From positions 62,001 through 126,000 of the forward strand of contig NZ_PIPL01000004.1 in NCBI RefSeq assembly GCF_003987145.1: a stretch of 64,000 nucleotides of DNA. Direction: 5' to 3'. This document shows, in pieces, positions 44,408 to 52,786 of the stretch; position 1 is the stretch's first letter, and each line of letters opens with the position of its first letter. The notes below the pieces were generated by a model that made no database searches, had not been told where the DNA came from, and was given only the letters and a program-made list of their open reading frames with translations. The translations under genes and the position numbers were made by a program. The stretch comes from Aliidiomarina minuta (GTDB taxonomy: Bacteria; Pseudomonadota; Gammaproteobacteria; Enterobacterales; Alteromonadaceae).

Positions 44408-47260
44408 CTACATAGCTGCAATCTTAGCCCGTTGCTGGGTTAAGGTTGCCAGCGTCTCTTCCTGCTCAGCAAGCTTAGCTCTTTCCTTATCAATAACAGC
44501 GGCCGGCGCTTTGCTGACAAAACTCTCGTTACCTAGCTTGCCCTGCACCCGTTTGATTTCACCATTAGCTTTATCGATTGCCTTGTCCAGACGTGCCAGT
44601 TCGGCGTCTTTATCAATTAAACCGGCCATTGGGATATGCAGCTCCAGCTTACCTATCAGAGCAGTTGCTGACGCCGGGCCTTCTTCAGCATCGGACAAGA
44701 AGTCGATGCTTTCCAGTTTCGCCAGGGCTTTCAGGAAGCTGGCATTCTGCTGCAACCGACGGCTGGCAGTTTCGTCAGCGTGTTGAAGCAATAAAGGCAG
44801 TGCTTTGTTCGGCGAAATGTCCATTTCACCGCGAATGTTACGCACTCCTTCAATGACCTGTTTCAGCCACTCCATGTCCGCCATAGCCTGCGGATACTGC
44901 TCAGTTTCAACCTGAGGGAAAGGCTCCACCATGATGCTCTTACGGCTGCTGGTGTCGATACCAGATACTGGCGCGACCCGTTGCCAGATAGCTTCAGTAA
45001 TATAAGGCGTAATAGGGTGCAGCATGCGCAGTAGTTTTTCTAAGGTCCGTATCAGGGTCTGACGGGTGCCCCGTTGCTGGGCTTCGCTGCCGTTAAAGAT
45101 AACCGGCTTGGTCAGCTCCAGATACCAGTCACAGAACTGGTTCCAGGTAAATTCATAAGCAATAGCCGCGGCCTGGTCAAAACGGTATTGATCTAAAGCT
45201 TTACGGAATTCTGCCACCGCCTGGTTACTGCGCTCGATAATCCATTGATCGGCTAATGACAGTTCAATCTCGCCGCCATCCAAACCACAGTCATGTTCTT
45301 CAGTGTTCATTAACACATAACGACTGGCGTTCCACAGCTTGTTGCAGAAGTTACGATACCCTTCCAGGCGTCTCATGTCCCAGTTTATATCACGGCCGGT
45401 TGAAGCCAGTGCCGTTAAGGTGAAACGCAACGCATCGGTGCCGTGAGCAGTAATGCCTTCAGGGAATTCTTTGCGGGTACGTTTGGCGATTTTATCTGCC
45501 TGCTTGCCCTGCATCATATTAGCCGTGCGTTTTTCCAGCAGGCCATCCAGTGAAATGCCGTCAATCATATCCAGAGGGTCCAGCACGTTGCCTTTGGATT
45601 TGGACATTTTCTGGCCTTCTTCGTCACGGATAAGCCCTGTGACGTAGACCTTTTTAAAGGGTACCTGAGGCTGACCTTTCTCGTCTTTCAGAAAGTGCAT
45701 GGTCATCATGATCATGCGTGCTACCCAGAAGAAAATAATGTCAAAACCTGTCACCAGCACATCGGTTGGATGGAAGGTTTTTAAGTCGTCTGTGTTCTCA
45801 GGCCAGCCTAGTGTGGAGAACGTCCACAACGCTGAGGAGAACCAGGTGTCCAGTACATCTTCGTCCTGGCGGATAGCGGTATCGCCCAGCTTGTATTTGT
45901 CACGGACTTCCTGTTCGGTACGACCCACATAGATATTGCCTGCGTCGTCATACCAGGCTGGAATTCGGTGACCCCACCATAGCTGACGGGAAATGCACCA
46001 GTCCTGAATATCGCGCATCCAGGCAAAGTACATGTTTTCATATTGCTTAGGTACGAATTCAATCTGACCGTCTTCCACCGCTTCAGTAGCGACTTTGGCC
46101 ATAGGAGCTACACGCACATACCACTGATCGGTCAGGAAAGGTTCAATCACCACACCGGAGCGGTCGCCCATAGGCACCTTGTTGGTATGCTCTTCAATAG
46201 CTTCCATTAAGTCCGCTTGCTGCAGAGCTTCGACAACAGCTTTACGGGCTGCAAAGCGTTCCATGCCGGCAAACTCGGCTGGCAGGCTTTCGTCCATATC
46301 GGTAATGGCTTCGCCCTGGGTATTATAAATTTCAGCGGCGTTCAGAATGTGCGCTTCATCGCTTAGGATATTGATCAGTGGCAACTGATGCTTTTTGCCC
46401 ACTTCGTAGTCATTAAAGTCATGAGCCGGGGTGATTTTCACACAGCCGGTACCAAACTCCTGATCCACGTAATCGTCGGCTATGATTGGAATGCGGCGGC
46501 CGACTAAAGGCAGATCGATAAATTTGCCCTGTAATGAGGTGTAGCGCGGATCATCCGGGTGCACAGCCACACAGGCATCGCCCAGCATAGTTTCCGGACG
46601 GGTGGTGGCAACCACCAGATAGTTTTTGCCATCAGCCGTAGTAGCGCCGTCGGCCAATGGATAACGCAGGTGCCATAGTTTGCCCTGGGTATCGTGGTTT
46701 TCGACTTCCAGATCAGAAATAGCGGTTTTCAGTTTAGGATCCCAGTTGACCAGGCGCTTTCCGCGGTAAATCAGATCCTCTTCAAAAAGGCGTACAAAAA
46801 CTTCCTGCACTGCTTCGGACAAGCCGTCATCCATAGTGAAGCGTTCGCGCTCCCAGTCTACAGAATCACCTAAACGGCGCATTTGTTGGGTAATATTGCC
46901 ACCAGACTCAGCTTTCCATTCCCAGATCTTGTCAATGAAGGCTTCGCGACCCATTTCATGGCGAGTAGGCGCATTCTCAGCGGCCAGTTTGCGCTCCACA
47001 ACCATTTGCGTGGCAATGCCAGCATGATCAGAACCAACCTGCCACAGGGCGTTGTAGCCGTCCATGCGCTTATAGCGGGTCAGGGTGTCCATAATGGTGT
47101 GCTGAAAGGCATGCCCCATATGCAGGCTACCTGTCACATTGGGGGGCGGTATCATAATGCAATAAGATTCACCCTGGCCGTCGGGCTTAAAATAACCTGC
47201 CTGTTCCCAGTTTTCATACAGCGATTCTTCAATGGCCTGGGGGGAGTATGTCTTATCCAT
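44408..47260 (-). CDS. valS: Valyl-tRNA synthetase
   Basis: Class I aminoacyl-tRNA synthetase of 950 residues. The HIGH motif is PPPNVTGSLHMGH (residues 38-50), the CP1 editing domain contains TTRPETMLGD and the acidic GTGCVKITPAHDFNDYEVG, and KMSKS appears as GQKMSKSKGNVLD near 555. The C-terminal coiled-coil tRNA-binding arm (LDKDAELARLDKAIDKANGEIKRVQGKL) is present. Downstream of pepA and holC as in E. coli. Confidence 0.97.
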   Translation of the reverse strand: MDKTYSPQAIEESLYENWEQAGYFKPDGQGESYCIMIPPPNVTGSLHMGHAFQHTIMDTLTRYKRMDGYNALWQVGSDHAGIATQMVVERKLAAENAPTRHEMGREAFIDKIWEWKAESGGNITQQMRRLGDSVDWERERFTMDDGLSEAVQEVFVRLFEEDLIYRGKRLVNWDPKLKTAISDLEVENHDTQGKLWHLRYPLADGATTADGKNYLVVATTRPETMLGDACVAVHPDDPRYTSLQGKFIDLPLVGRRIPIIADDYVDQEFGTGCVKITPAHDFNDYEVGKKHQLPLINILSDEAHILNAAEIYNTQGEAITDMDESLPAEFAGMERFAARKAVVEALQQADLMEAIEEHTNKVPMGDRSGVVIEPFLTDQWYVRVAPMAKVATEAVEDGQIEFVPKQYENMYFAWMRDIQDWCISRQLWWGHRIPAWYDDAGNIYVGRTEQEVRDKYKLGDTAIRQDEDVLDTWFSSALWTFSTLGWPENTDDLKTFHPTDVLVTGFDIIFFWVARMIMMTMHFLKDEKGQPQVPFKKVYVTGLIRDEEGQKMSKSKGNVLDPLDMIDGISLDGLLEKRTANMMQGKQADKIAKRTRKEFPEGITAHGTDALRFTLTALASTGRDINWDMRRLEGYRNFCNKLWNASRYVLMNTEEHDCGLDGGEIELSLADQWIIERSNQAVAEFRKALDQYRFDQAAAIAYEFTWNQFCDWYLELTKPVIFNGSEAQQRGTRQTLIRTLEKLLRMLHPITPYITEAIWQRVAPVSGIDTSSRKSIMVEPFPQVETEQYPQAMADMEWLKQVIEGVRNIRGEMDISPNKALPLLLQHADETASRRLQQNASFLKALAKLESIDFLSDAEEGPASATALIGKLELHIPMAGLIDKDAELARLDKAIDKANGEIKRVQGKLGNESFVSKAPAAVIDKERAKLAEQEETLATLTQQRAKIAAM

Positions 47261-47301
47261 AATATCCTTCGTTTTTATTGCTGGCGTTTGATTGCTGGCA
47301 T

Positions 47302-47754
47302 TTAATTGCTGGTGGTTAGTTCGGCCTGATCGGTATTGATCGAAAAACCGAGCTTCCGATAATGCTTATAACGTTCGCGCGCCTGTATGCGCGCCTGTTC
47401 TTCGGTTGGCACAAAGTCGATAATATGGCGACTTTGTTGCGCCTGAGCCGGTACTTCGGTGGCCAGATTGAGCAGACAGTGGCGGTGGCCCTGAAAGGAC
47501 TGCTGGCTGTCGGGCCAGTTTATCATCACCGGCGTACCACTGGCGGGACCTTCTCCCGCCAGATTATGGGGAATAAAAGCATCGGCAGGTAACTTCCATA
47601 ACAACTCGTCCAGCGCTTCCGCCTGGCTTTGGTCCTGCGCCATCAGGGCCACACGTTTGCCGTCCCGGTACTGGTCGCATACCAACTGGCAGACAAACTC
47701 CAGGTGTTGTGCTGGTGCAATATTGTCGAGTATATAAAAATTACCCTGTGCCAA
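47302..47754 (-). CDS. holC: DNA polymerase III subunit chi
   Basis: Chi links the clamp-loader complex to SSB. The 150-residue protein has the short chi fold with YILDNIAPAQHLEFVCQLVCD near the N-terminus, the DELLWKLPADAFIPHNLAGEGP core and RYKHYRKLGF near the C-terminus. The start is a TTG (47752-47754), two bases after the pepA stop, with no clear independent ribosome-binding site, so translation probably depends on pepA ribosomes terminating there. The pepA-holC-valS order is conserved. Confidence 0.9.
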   Translation of the reverse strand: MAQGNFYILDNIAPAQHLEFVCQLVCDQYRDGKRVALMAQDQSQAEALDELLWKLPADAFIPHNLAGEGPASGTPVMINWPDSQQSFQGHRHCLLNLATEVPAQAQQSRHIIDFVPTEEQARIQARERYKHYRKLGFSINTDQAELTTSN

Positions 47755-47756
47755 AA

Positions 47757-49262
47757 TTATTCGCCCGTCTCAGCGCCGGCTTTAGTGAGCAGGTACTGGG
47801 TTAATAAAGGCACCGGACGACCAGTTGCGCCTTTGTTTTTGCCACTGTTCCAGGCGGTACCTGCGATATCCATGTGTGCCCAGTTGTACTTCTTAGTAAA
47901 GCGCGATAGGAAGCAGGCTGCAGTAATAGTACCTGCAGGACGGCCGCCGAGGTTGGTCATGTCTGCAAATGGGCTGTCCAACATGTCCTGGTATTCATCC
48001 CATAACGGCAGGCGCCAGGCGCGATCGCTGCTTTGTTCACCGGCGTTGATCAGTTCGTGAGCCAGTGGATTATGGCTGCTTAACACCGCACTGGCATGAG
48101 AACCCAGGGCAATAACACAGGCACCAGTTAAGGTGGCCATATCAATGACGGTCTCAGGATTAAAACGCTCTACGTAGGTCAGTGCATCGCACAGTACCAG
48201 GCGGCCTTCAGCGTCGGTATTCAGCACTTCTACCGTCTGGCCTGACATGGTAGTGATCACATCGCCAGGACGATAAGCTTTGCCGTCCGGCATGTTTTCA
48301 CAGCCAGCCAGCACACCCACTACGTTAATAGGCAGTTGCAGTTCAGCAAGTGACTGCATGGCACCCAGCACACCGGCTGCGCCACCCATGTCGTATTTCA
48401 TTTCATCCATGCCTTCAGAAGGCTTGATAGAAATACCGCCGGAGTCAAAGGTCAGGCCTTTGCCGACCAGCACGATAGGGGCTTTGTCGTCAGCCGCGCC
48501 TTTGTAATGCATTAAGGTCATCATAGGCGGATTGGCAGAGCCCTGGCTGACCGCCAGGTAACTGTGCATGCCCAGCTCTTCCATCTTTTCGCGGTCAACG
48601 CGTTCAATGCTTAAGTTGTCGTAGCTTTCAGCTACTTTCTCAGCTTGTTCAGCCAGCCAGATTGGGGTGCAGATATTAGGTGGCATATTGGCCGCATCAC
48701 GGCACAGGGTCACACCTTTAGCCACTGCTAGGCCATGCTGGATAGCACGCTCACCGATACTCAGTTCACGACGTGTTGGCACGTTAAATACCAGCTTACG
48801 CAGTGGGCGACGCGGCTCTTCTTTTTTGGTTTTCAGCTGATGGAAGCTGTACAGGCTGCTGTTCGCGGCTTCTACCGCCTGGCGCACTTTCCAGTAGGTA
48901 TCGCGGGCTTTGACATGCAGTTCACTTAAGAAACATACCGCTTCCATAGAGCCGGTTTCATTCAGGTTGGAAATCGTCTTATCAATAATCTGTTTGTATT
49001 GCCGCTCGTCAAGTTCACGTTCTTTACCGCAGCCAACCAGCAATACGCGCTCGCTTAAGATGTTAGGTACGTTGTGCAGAAGCAGCATCTGGCCTGCTTT
49101 GCCTTCCAAATCACCGCGACGTAATAAGTTGCTGATATAACCGTCACTGATATGATCTAACTGTTCGGCAGCGGGGGATAACCTGCGCGGCTCGAAAACA
49201 CCGACTACAATACAGGCTGAACGCTGTTTTTCCGGGCTGCCGCTTTTGACATTAAATTCCAT
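47757..49262 (-). CDS. pepA: Leucyl aminopeptidase (M17)
   Basis: A hexameric two-metal (Zn/Mn) aminopeptidase of 501 residues; in E. coli it also acts as a DNA-binding co-factor (XerCD recombination, carAB control). The start ATG at 49260-49262 (MEFNVKSGSPEKQRS) has GGGAG six bases upstream; the longer frame from 49298 is not supported. Metal-binding and catalytic motifs include VGKGLTFDSGGISIKPSEGMDEMKYDMGGAA and the signature NTDAEGRLVLCDALTY. It is divergent from lptF. Confidence 0.97.
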   Translation of the reverse strand: MEFNVKSGSPEKQRSACIVVGVFEPRRLSPAAEQLDHISDGYISNLLRRGDLEGKAGQMLLLHNVPNILSERVLLVGCGKERELDERQYKQIIDKTISNLNETGSMEAVCFLSELHVKARDTYWKVRQAVEAANSSLYSFHQLKTKKEEPRRPLRKLVFNVPTRRELSIGERAIQHGLAVAKGVTLCRDAANMPPNICTPIWLAEQAEKVAESYDNLSIERVDREKMEELGMHSYLAVSQGSANPPMMTLMHYKGAADDKAPIVLVGKGLTFDSGGISIKPSEGMDEMKYDMGGAAGVLGAMQSLAELQLPINVVGVLAGCENMPDGKAYRPGDVITTMSGQTVEVLNTDAEGRLVLCDALTYVERFNPETVIDMATLTGACVIALGSHASAVLSSHNPLAHELINAGEQSSDRAWRLPLWDEYQDMLDSPFADMTNLGGRPAGTITAACFLSRFTKKYNWAHMDIAGTAWNSGKNKGATGRPVPLLTQYLLTKAGAETGE

Positions 49263-49403
49263 GGTAACTCCCATTTCTGGTGAAATCTGAACAAGCATGG
49301 CATTATACGCGAATACATGCTGTGAAGATTGCTTGCAGGTTTAATTCTTATGAAAACAACAAGTCTACCTAAATATTCACTCATTTCCAGTGAAAAGCAA
49401 GGT

Positions 49404-49417
49404 TAAGAGAACTCTTA
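49404..49417. promoter_or_regulatory. Palindrome covering the lptF ribosome-binding site
   Basis: TAAGAG-AA-CTCTTA, two 6-bp arms two bases apart, ends one base before the lptF GTG start codon. The left arm (AAGAG) is also the only SD-like sequence. A two-base loop is too tight for a full hairpin, so this is more likely a protein site or chance. Confidence 0.25.
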
Positions 49418-49418
49418 C

Positions 49419-50525
49419 GTGCGCATATTTCGTTACTTAACTCGTGAAACCTTTAAAGCCCAGCTGGCTGTTTTCATCGTTTTGATGACTATATTTATCA
49501 GCCAGCAGTTTATTACTGTGCTTACTCAGGCGACAGACGGAGAGGTGCCAGCCGGACTGATTATTCAGGTGCTGGGGCTACAATTACCGGCTTTGGCTGC
49601 TTTGATCCTGCCAATAAGTCTTTTTCTGGGTATTTTAATGGCCCACGGACGTATTTATGCCGACAATGAAATGGCGGTATTGCACGCCTGTGGTGTCAGT
49701 GAATGGTATGTCGCCCGGGTGACACTGGTTTTTGCCTCGGTACTGGCGGTGATCACTGCAGTGCTGACCATCTGGCTCGGCCCCTGGGCGATGAGCCAGG
49801 AATATCAGATTGCTGAGCGCGCACGCATGGAAGCCGGCGTTGCTGCGATTCAAACCGGTCGCTTCCAACAGGCCAGCAGTCAGAATGCAGTTATTTTTAT
49901 TGAAGGACAAAGTGGCAATGGTCGTTTGCAGGAGGTCTTTGTTGCGCAGTTACCTGAACGTCTGGAGCCGGGCAGCCTGCGCGCCAGCGTGGTGATGGCT
50001 GAGTCAGGTCAGGTACTGATGGATAGTGCTGGTTCACAGACCTTGATTCTGGAAAATGGACGCCGTTATTCACAACATATTTACGAACTGGACCATCAGG
50101 TCATGCAGTTTGACCGGTATGAGATGCAAATCCGTGAGCAGGAAGTGGATGAGGACCAGCGACGACTGGAAGCTATACCCACTATGGAATTGATGCAGCG
50201 CAATGACTCAGAGGCCCATGCTGAGTTGCAGTGGCGTATTGCTATTCCACTGGCCATGCCTTTGTTGACTCTGATAGCGGTTCCTTTAAGCCGGGTGAAC
50301 CCGCGCCAGGGCAAGTTTGCCCGCATGGGGCCCGCATTGCTGATTTATCTCGGCTATTTTCTGGTGCTTATGGCTGCTCGCCGGGCCATGGCGGACGGTG
50401 CTATACCACCGGAAATTGGTTTATGGTGGATTCATATTGGTTTGTTGATATTTGGCGTACTGCTGATTTTTAAAGGGCGTCCGATAGGACACAGATTTAT
50501 TGCCAGAGTGCGGGGACGAGGCTGA
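49419..50525 (+). CDS. lptF: LPS export ABC transporter permease LptF
   Basis: LptF is one of the two permeases of the LptB2FG complex that extracts LPS from the inner membrane. The 368-residue protein has six hydrophobic helices (three at each end) flanking a periplasmic beta-jellyroll (about 130-270). The N-terminus MRIFRYLTRETFKAQLAVF matches the family and supports the GTG start. It overlaps lptG by one base (TGATG). Its position divergent from pepA is conserved across gammaproteobacteria. Confidence 0.95.
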   Translation: MRIFRYLTRETFKAQLAVFIVLMTIFISQQFITVLTQATDGEVPAGLIIQVLGLQLPALAALILPISLFLGILMAHGRIYADNEMAVLHACGVSEWYVARVTLVFASVLAVITAVLTIWLGPWAMSQEYQIAERARMEAGVAAIQTGRFQQASSQNAVIFIEGQSGNGRLQEVFVAQLPERLEPGSLRASVVMAESGQVLMDSAGSQTLILENGRRYSQHIYELDHQVMQFDRYEMQIREQEVDEDQRRLEAIPTMELMQRNDSEAHAELQWRIAIPLAMPLLTLIAVPLSRVNPRQGKFARMGPALLIYLGYFLVLMAARRAMADGAIPPEIGLWWIHIGLLIFGVLLIFKGRPIGHRFIARVRGRG

Positions 50526-51595
50526 TGTTTAATATCCTTGACCGTTATATAGGTAAAACCATTCTGGCTACTACAGGCCTGAGTCTGGCTGTATTGGCTG
50601 GCCTTAGTGCTCTGATCCGTTTTGTTGAGCAAGTGCGTGCTATTGGCCGCGGCACCTATGACATGATGGACGTGCTGGCCTTTGTGCTACTCAGTATACC
50701 TCGTGATGTAGAACAGTTTTTCCCCATGGCGACCCTGCTGGGTGGTTTGATTGGCATAGGTTTATTAGCCAGCAACAGCGAATTAGTGGTGATGATGGCG
50801 GCAGGGCGCTCGCGTCTGAACATCGTTAGTTCAGCGATGAAGTCGGCTATTATCATGATGCTGGCTATTACCGCTTTAGGCGAATGGGTAGCCCCGCAGC
50901 TGGAAAGCCAGGCGCGTCAATTACGTGCTCAGGCCGTATCCGGTGGCAGTCTGATCAGTGGCCCTCAAGGACAGTGGGCAAAAGACGGCAATCAGTTCAT
51001 TAATATCGGCGAAGTGCAGGATACGGGTCTGTTGCAGGACCTGACTATTTATCAGTTTTCAGCTGAGCGCGAACTGGAGCGTGTTGTGCGCGGTGAAAGT
51101 GCCCATTTTATAGGGCCTGACTGGCGTGTGCGTAACGTAACGTATACCGAGATGGGCGAGGAGCGCATTGATAATTATCGGTTGGCAAGCTGGTCCTGGC
51201 AAACCGGCCTCACCCCTGAAAAGTTAGGGGTGCTGACTGTACGACCCGAGTCCCTGCCTATTAGCGGACTGAACAGTTATATCAATTATCTGAAGGCCAA
51301 TAACCAGGATGCCAGTCGTTACGAATTAGCCCTGTGGCGTAAAATCCTGGCGCCATTGACAGTAGCCGTGATGCTACTGGTGGCCTTATCTTTCATTTTC
51401 GGTCCGTTACGTTCTGTAACTATGGGAGCCCGGGTATTGCTGGGCGTTATCACAGGTTTTGTCTTCCACGTAGCCAACCAGGTGTTTGGCCCCATCGCGC
51501 AGGTCTATCATTTACCGCCTGTAATGGGCGCGGCGCTGCCTAGTTTATTATTTGCGGCAGCGGCTATTTACGTTATGCACCGGCAAAAAACTTAA
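50525..51595 (+). CDS. lptG: LPS export ABC transporter permease LptG
   Basis: Partner of LptF in LPS transport. The 356-residue protein starts MFNILDRYIGKTILATTGLSL, has the same three-helix / jellyroll / three-helix plan and the FFPMATLLGGLIGIGLLASNSELVVMMAAGRS stretch near 68-99. It is fully coupled to lptF. The stop overlaps that of the convergent RDD gene (TTAA). Confidence 0.95.
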   Translation: MFNILDRYIGKTILATTGLSLAVLAGLSALIRFVEQVRAIGRGTYDMMDVLAFVLLSIPRDVEQFFPMATLLGGLIGIGLLASNSELVVMMAAGRSRLNIVSSAMKSAIIMMLAITALGEWVAPQLESQARQLRAQAVSGGSLISGPQGQWAKDGNQFINIGEVQDTGLLQDLTIYQFSAERELERVVRGESAHFIGPDWRVRNVTYTEMGEERIDNYRLASWSWQTGLTPEKLGVLTVRPESLPISGLNSYINYLKANNQDASRYELALWRKILAPLTVAVMLLVALSFIFGPLRSVTMGARVLLGVITGFVFHVANQVFGPIAQVYHLPPVMGAALPSLLFAAAAIYVMHRQKT

Positions 51596-52095
51596 AACTT
51601 CTTCCAGTTGCGCAGTTTATTGGCTTCAGCACTAAGCACAATGACTTCGCAATTGGCGGCTTTGTCCTGCCAGGCCAGTTTTTGCTGGCCACTGAACAGC
51701 AGGCCAATATTGCTCAGTCCAAAAGCTGAGCTTAGCAAACGAATGGTGGCTTGTTTCCAGCCAATACATGAACCATCCGTATTCTGCACTTTCAGGCGCC
51801 AGGACCGCATACCAATCGTTTGTCCGCCACGCACCCAAAAACCTGCATAGAACCAGAAAATAACAGCCACCAGATACAGCATAAAGAGTACGTTACCTTC
51901 CAGCACTGAAGCATGATCCTGCTCCGCACCCAGCGAAATAAGCCCAATACTCACCAGGCCAGCGACAAAGCCGAGTGCAATAATAGTAGCAAACATCAGT
52001 AGCGCAATAATGACCAGGAAGTCATATAAAATGGCGCCTAAGCGGCGTGCCAGACCGGCACGGGGAAAGTGGGTATGTTCAGGAAAAGCTGGCAT
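51592..52095 (-). CDS. RDD family membrane protein
   Basis: A 167-residue inner-membrane protein with an RDD domain: FPRAGLARRLGAILYDFLVIIAL (arginine and aspartate of the domain name), two to three hydrophobic helices, and the C-terminal GGQTIGMRSWRLKVQNTDG block. RDD proteins are thought to be small transporters, but few are characterised. The ATG at 52093-52095 is chosen because the longer frame (to 52380) would run through the antisense of the tRNA-Leu gene. Confidence 0.88.
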   Translation of the reverse strand: MPAFPEHTHFPRAGLARRLGAILYDFLVIIALLMFATIIALGFVAGLVSIGLISLGAEQDHASVLEGNVLFMLYLVAVIFWFYAGFWVRGGQTIGMRSWRLKVQNTDGSCIGWKQATIRLLSSAFGLSNIGLLFSGQQKLAWQDKAANCEVIVLSAEANKLRNWKKF

Positions 52096-52161
52096 TAGAG
52101 GTCTCTTGCTTAAATGTTGTACGAGGGCAAATGATAACATGAAATTGTTTTCATTTGCCCC

Positions 52162-52189
52162 TTGATTCAGAGGGGTACGAGGGTATAAT
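52162..52189 (+). promoter_or_regulatory. Promoter of the tRNA-Leu gene
   Basis: TTGATT (52162-52167) and a perfect TATAAT (52184-52189) are 16 bases apart, ending 31 bases before the mature tRNA 5' end. This fits a sigma-70 promoter for a stable RNA. Confidence 0.75.
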
Positions 52190-52220
52190 GCCACTCGCTC
52201 TACAAGCACTTCCCCCTGAT

Positions 52221-52307
52221 GCCCGGGTGGCGAAATCGGTAGACGCAGTGGATTCAAAATCCACCGCCAGAAATGGTGTGCCGGTTCGAGTCCGGCCCCG
52301 GGCACCA
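52221..52307 (+). tRNA. tRNA-Leu (anticodon CAA)
   Basis: An 87-base tRNA including an encoded 3' CCA. The acceptor stem pairs GCCCGGG with CCCGGGC; the anticodon arm GTGGA-TTCAAAA-TCCAC gives anticodon CAA (reads UUG); a long class II variable arm (GCCAGAAATGGT region) and the T arm GCCGGTTCGAGTCCGGC follow. It strongly resembles E. coli leuX, a known integration hotspot for genomic islands. The sequence downstream is AT-rich and carries gene debris, in line with such a role here. Confidence 0.97.
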
Positions 52308-52309
52308 TT

Positions 52310-52516
52310 GCACTATCCCATGTTATCCAATATCGTCCGTTGCTAAACACGCAAATTGATCTGCTCAGGTTAATCGTCAACGTGTATAAGCATGGTGAAG
52401 GTCCTTCTCGTACTAAGCTCGCTAAAACGCACCCAGAGTTTTATTCATATCACAGTATTGCTAAAGCGTTTGATATCTTGCCAGTCTATGATTCTCGGTC
52501 CACTCCACCCAGCTAA
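52310..52516 (+). pseudogene. Gene remnant: C-terminal fragment, possibly of a HEPN-like protein
   Basis: Directly after the tRNA an open frame of 68 codons ends in TAA at 52514-52516 with no ATG and no ribosome-binding site. Its coded stretch reads like real protein: QIDLLRLIVNVYKHGEG followed by PSRTKLAKTHPEFYSYHSIA. The N-x3-H within VNVYKHG and the run of basic residues recall the C-terminal helices of some uncharacterised HEPN-type proteins, but that similarity is from memory and weak. I read it as the 3' end of a gene whose 5' part was lost on insertion or deletion at the tRNA. It could also be a chance frame. Confidence 0.4.
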
Positions 52517-52531
52517 CTTCAAACCTACATC

Positions 52532-52624
52532 ATGAATAAAAAGCTTATTTTTTCTTTTGTTAAAGGTATGTTTCGTTCTGACGATAGCTTTCATAGCTTT
52601 CATAGCTTTCATAGCTTTCAGTAG
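52532..52624 (+). CDS. Possible 30-residue peptide with SFH repeats
   Basis: A short frame ATG 52532 to TAG 52624 encodes MNKKLIFSFVKGMF then RSDD and SFHSFHSFHSFQ. The tail is produced by the 9-bp tandem repeat described separately, which stays in frame. There is no good ribosome-binding site upstream, so expression is doubtful. The lysine-rich start and hydrophobic stretch could act as a membrane or signal segment. It may just be debris of a former gene. Confidence 0.25.
   Translation: MNKKLIFSFVKGMFRSDDSFHSFHSFHSFQ
52586..52620 (+). repeat. 9-bp tandem repeat AGCTTTCAT, nearly 4 copies
   Basis: Three perfect copies of AGCTTTCAT plus an eight-base fourth copy run from 52586 to 52620. The unit is a multiple of three, so copy-number change would keep the small overlapping frame open. 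Such repeats can expand and contract by slippage. Confidence 0.9.
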
Positions 52625-52786
52625 TAAAGCAAATTACTTCAATGGCATGGAGGTCAAATATGACTTTTAATACTCACAACGTGTCAATGGAGTAGATTAA
52701 CTAAAAGGATACGATCCGGTAAGCTATAGTCTTATCGAATTTGTTTATATTGTGATTATAAAAATAATACAACACGGAGAAAAAGA

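Larger units (their letters stand above)
52308..52786. other. 479-bp AT-rich stretch without a convincing intact gene
   Basis: Between the tRNA-Leu and the first island lipoprotein the sequence holds the gene remnant, the tandem repeat and two mini-frames. One is an 11-codon frame (52660-52695) with a textbook GGAGG six bases before its ATG, which looks like the preserved head of a gene whose body has been lost. I see no integrase, no transposase and no second copy of the tRNA 3' end that would mark an attachment-site boundary. Confidence 0.6.

Noticed and set aside
52096..52380. N-terminal extension of the RDD frame (PGAGLEPAHHF...)
   Set aside because: It is the antisense translation of the tRNA-Leu gene, a well-known artefact; the real start is at 52095.
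52586..52620. Short repeats as a CRISPR array
   Set aside because: Units are 9 bp, directly adjacent and without spacers; no cas genes nearby.
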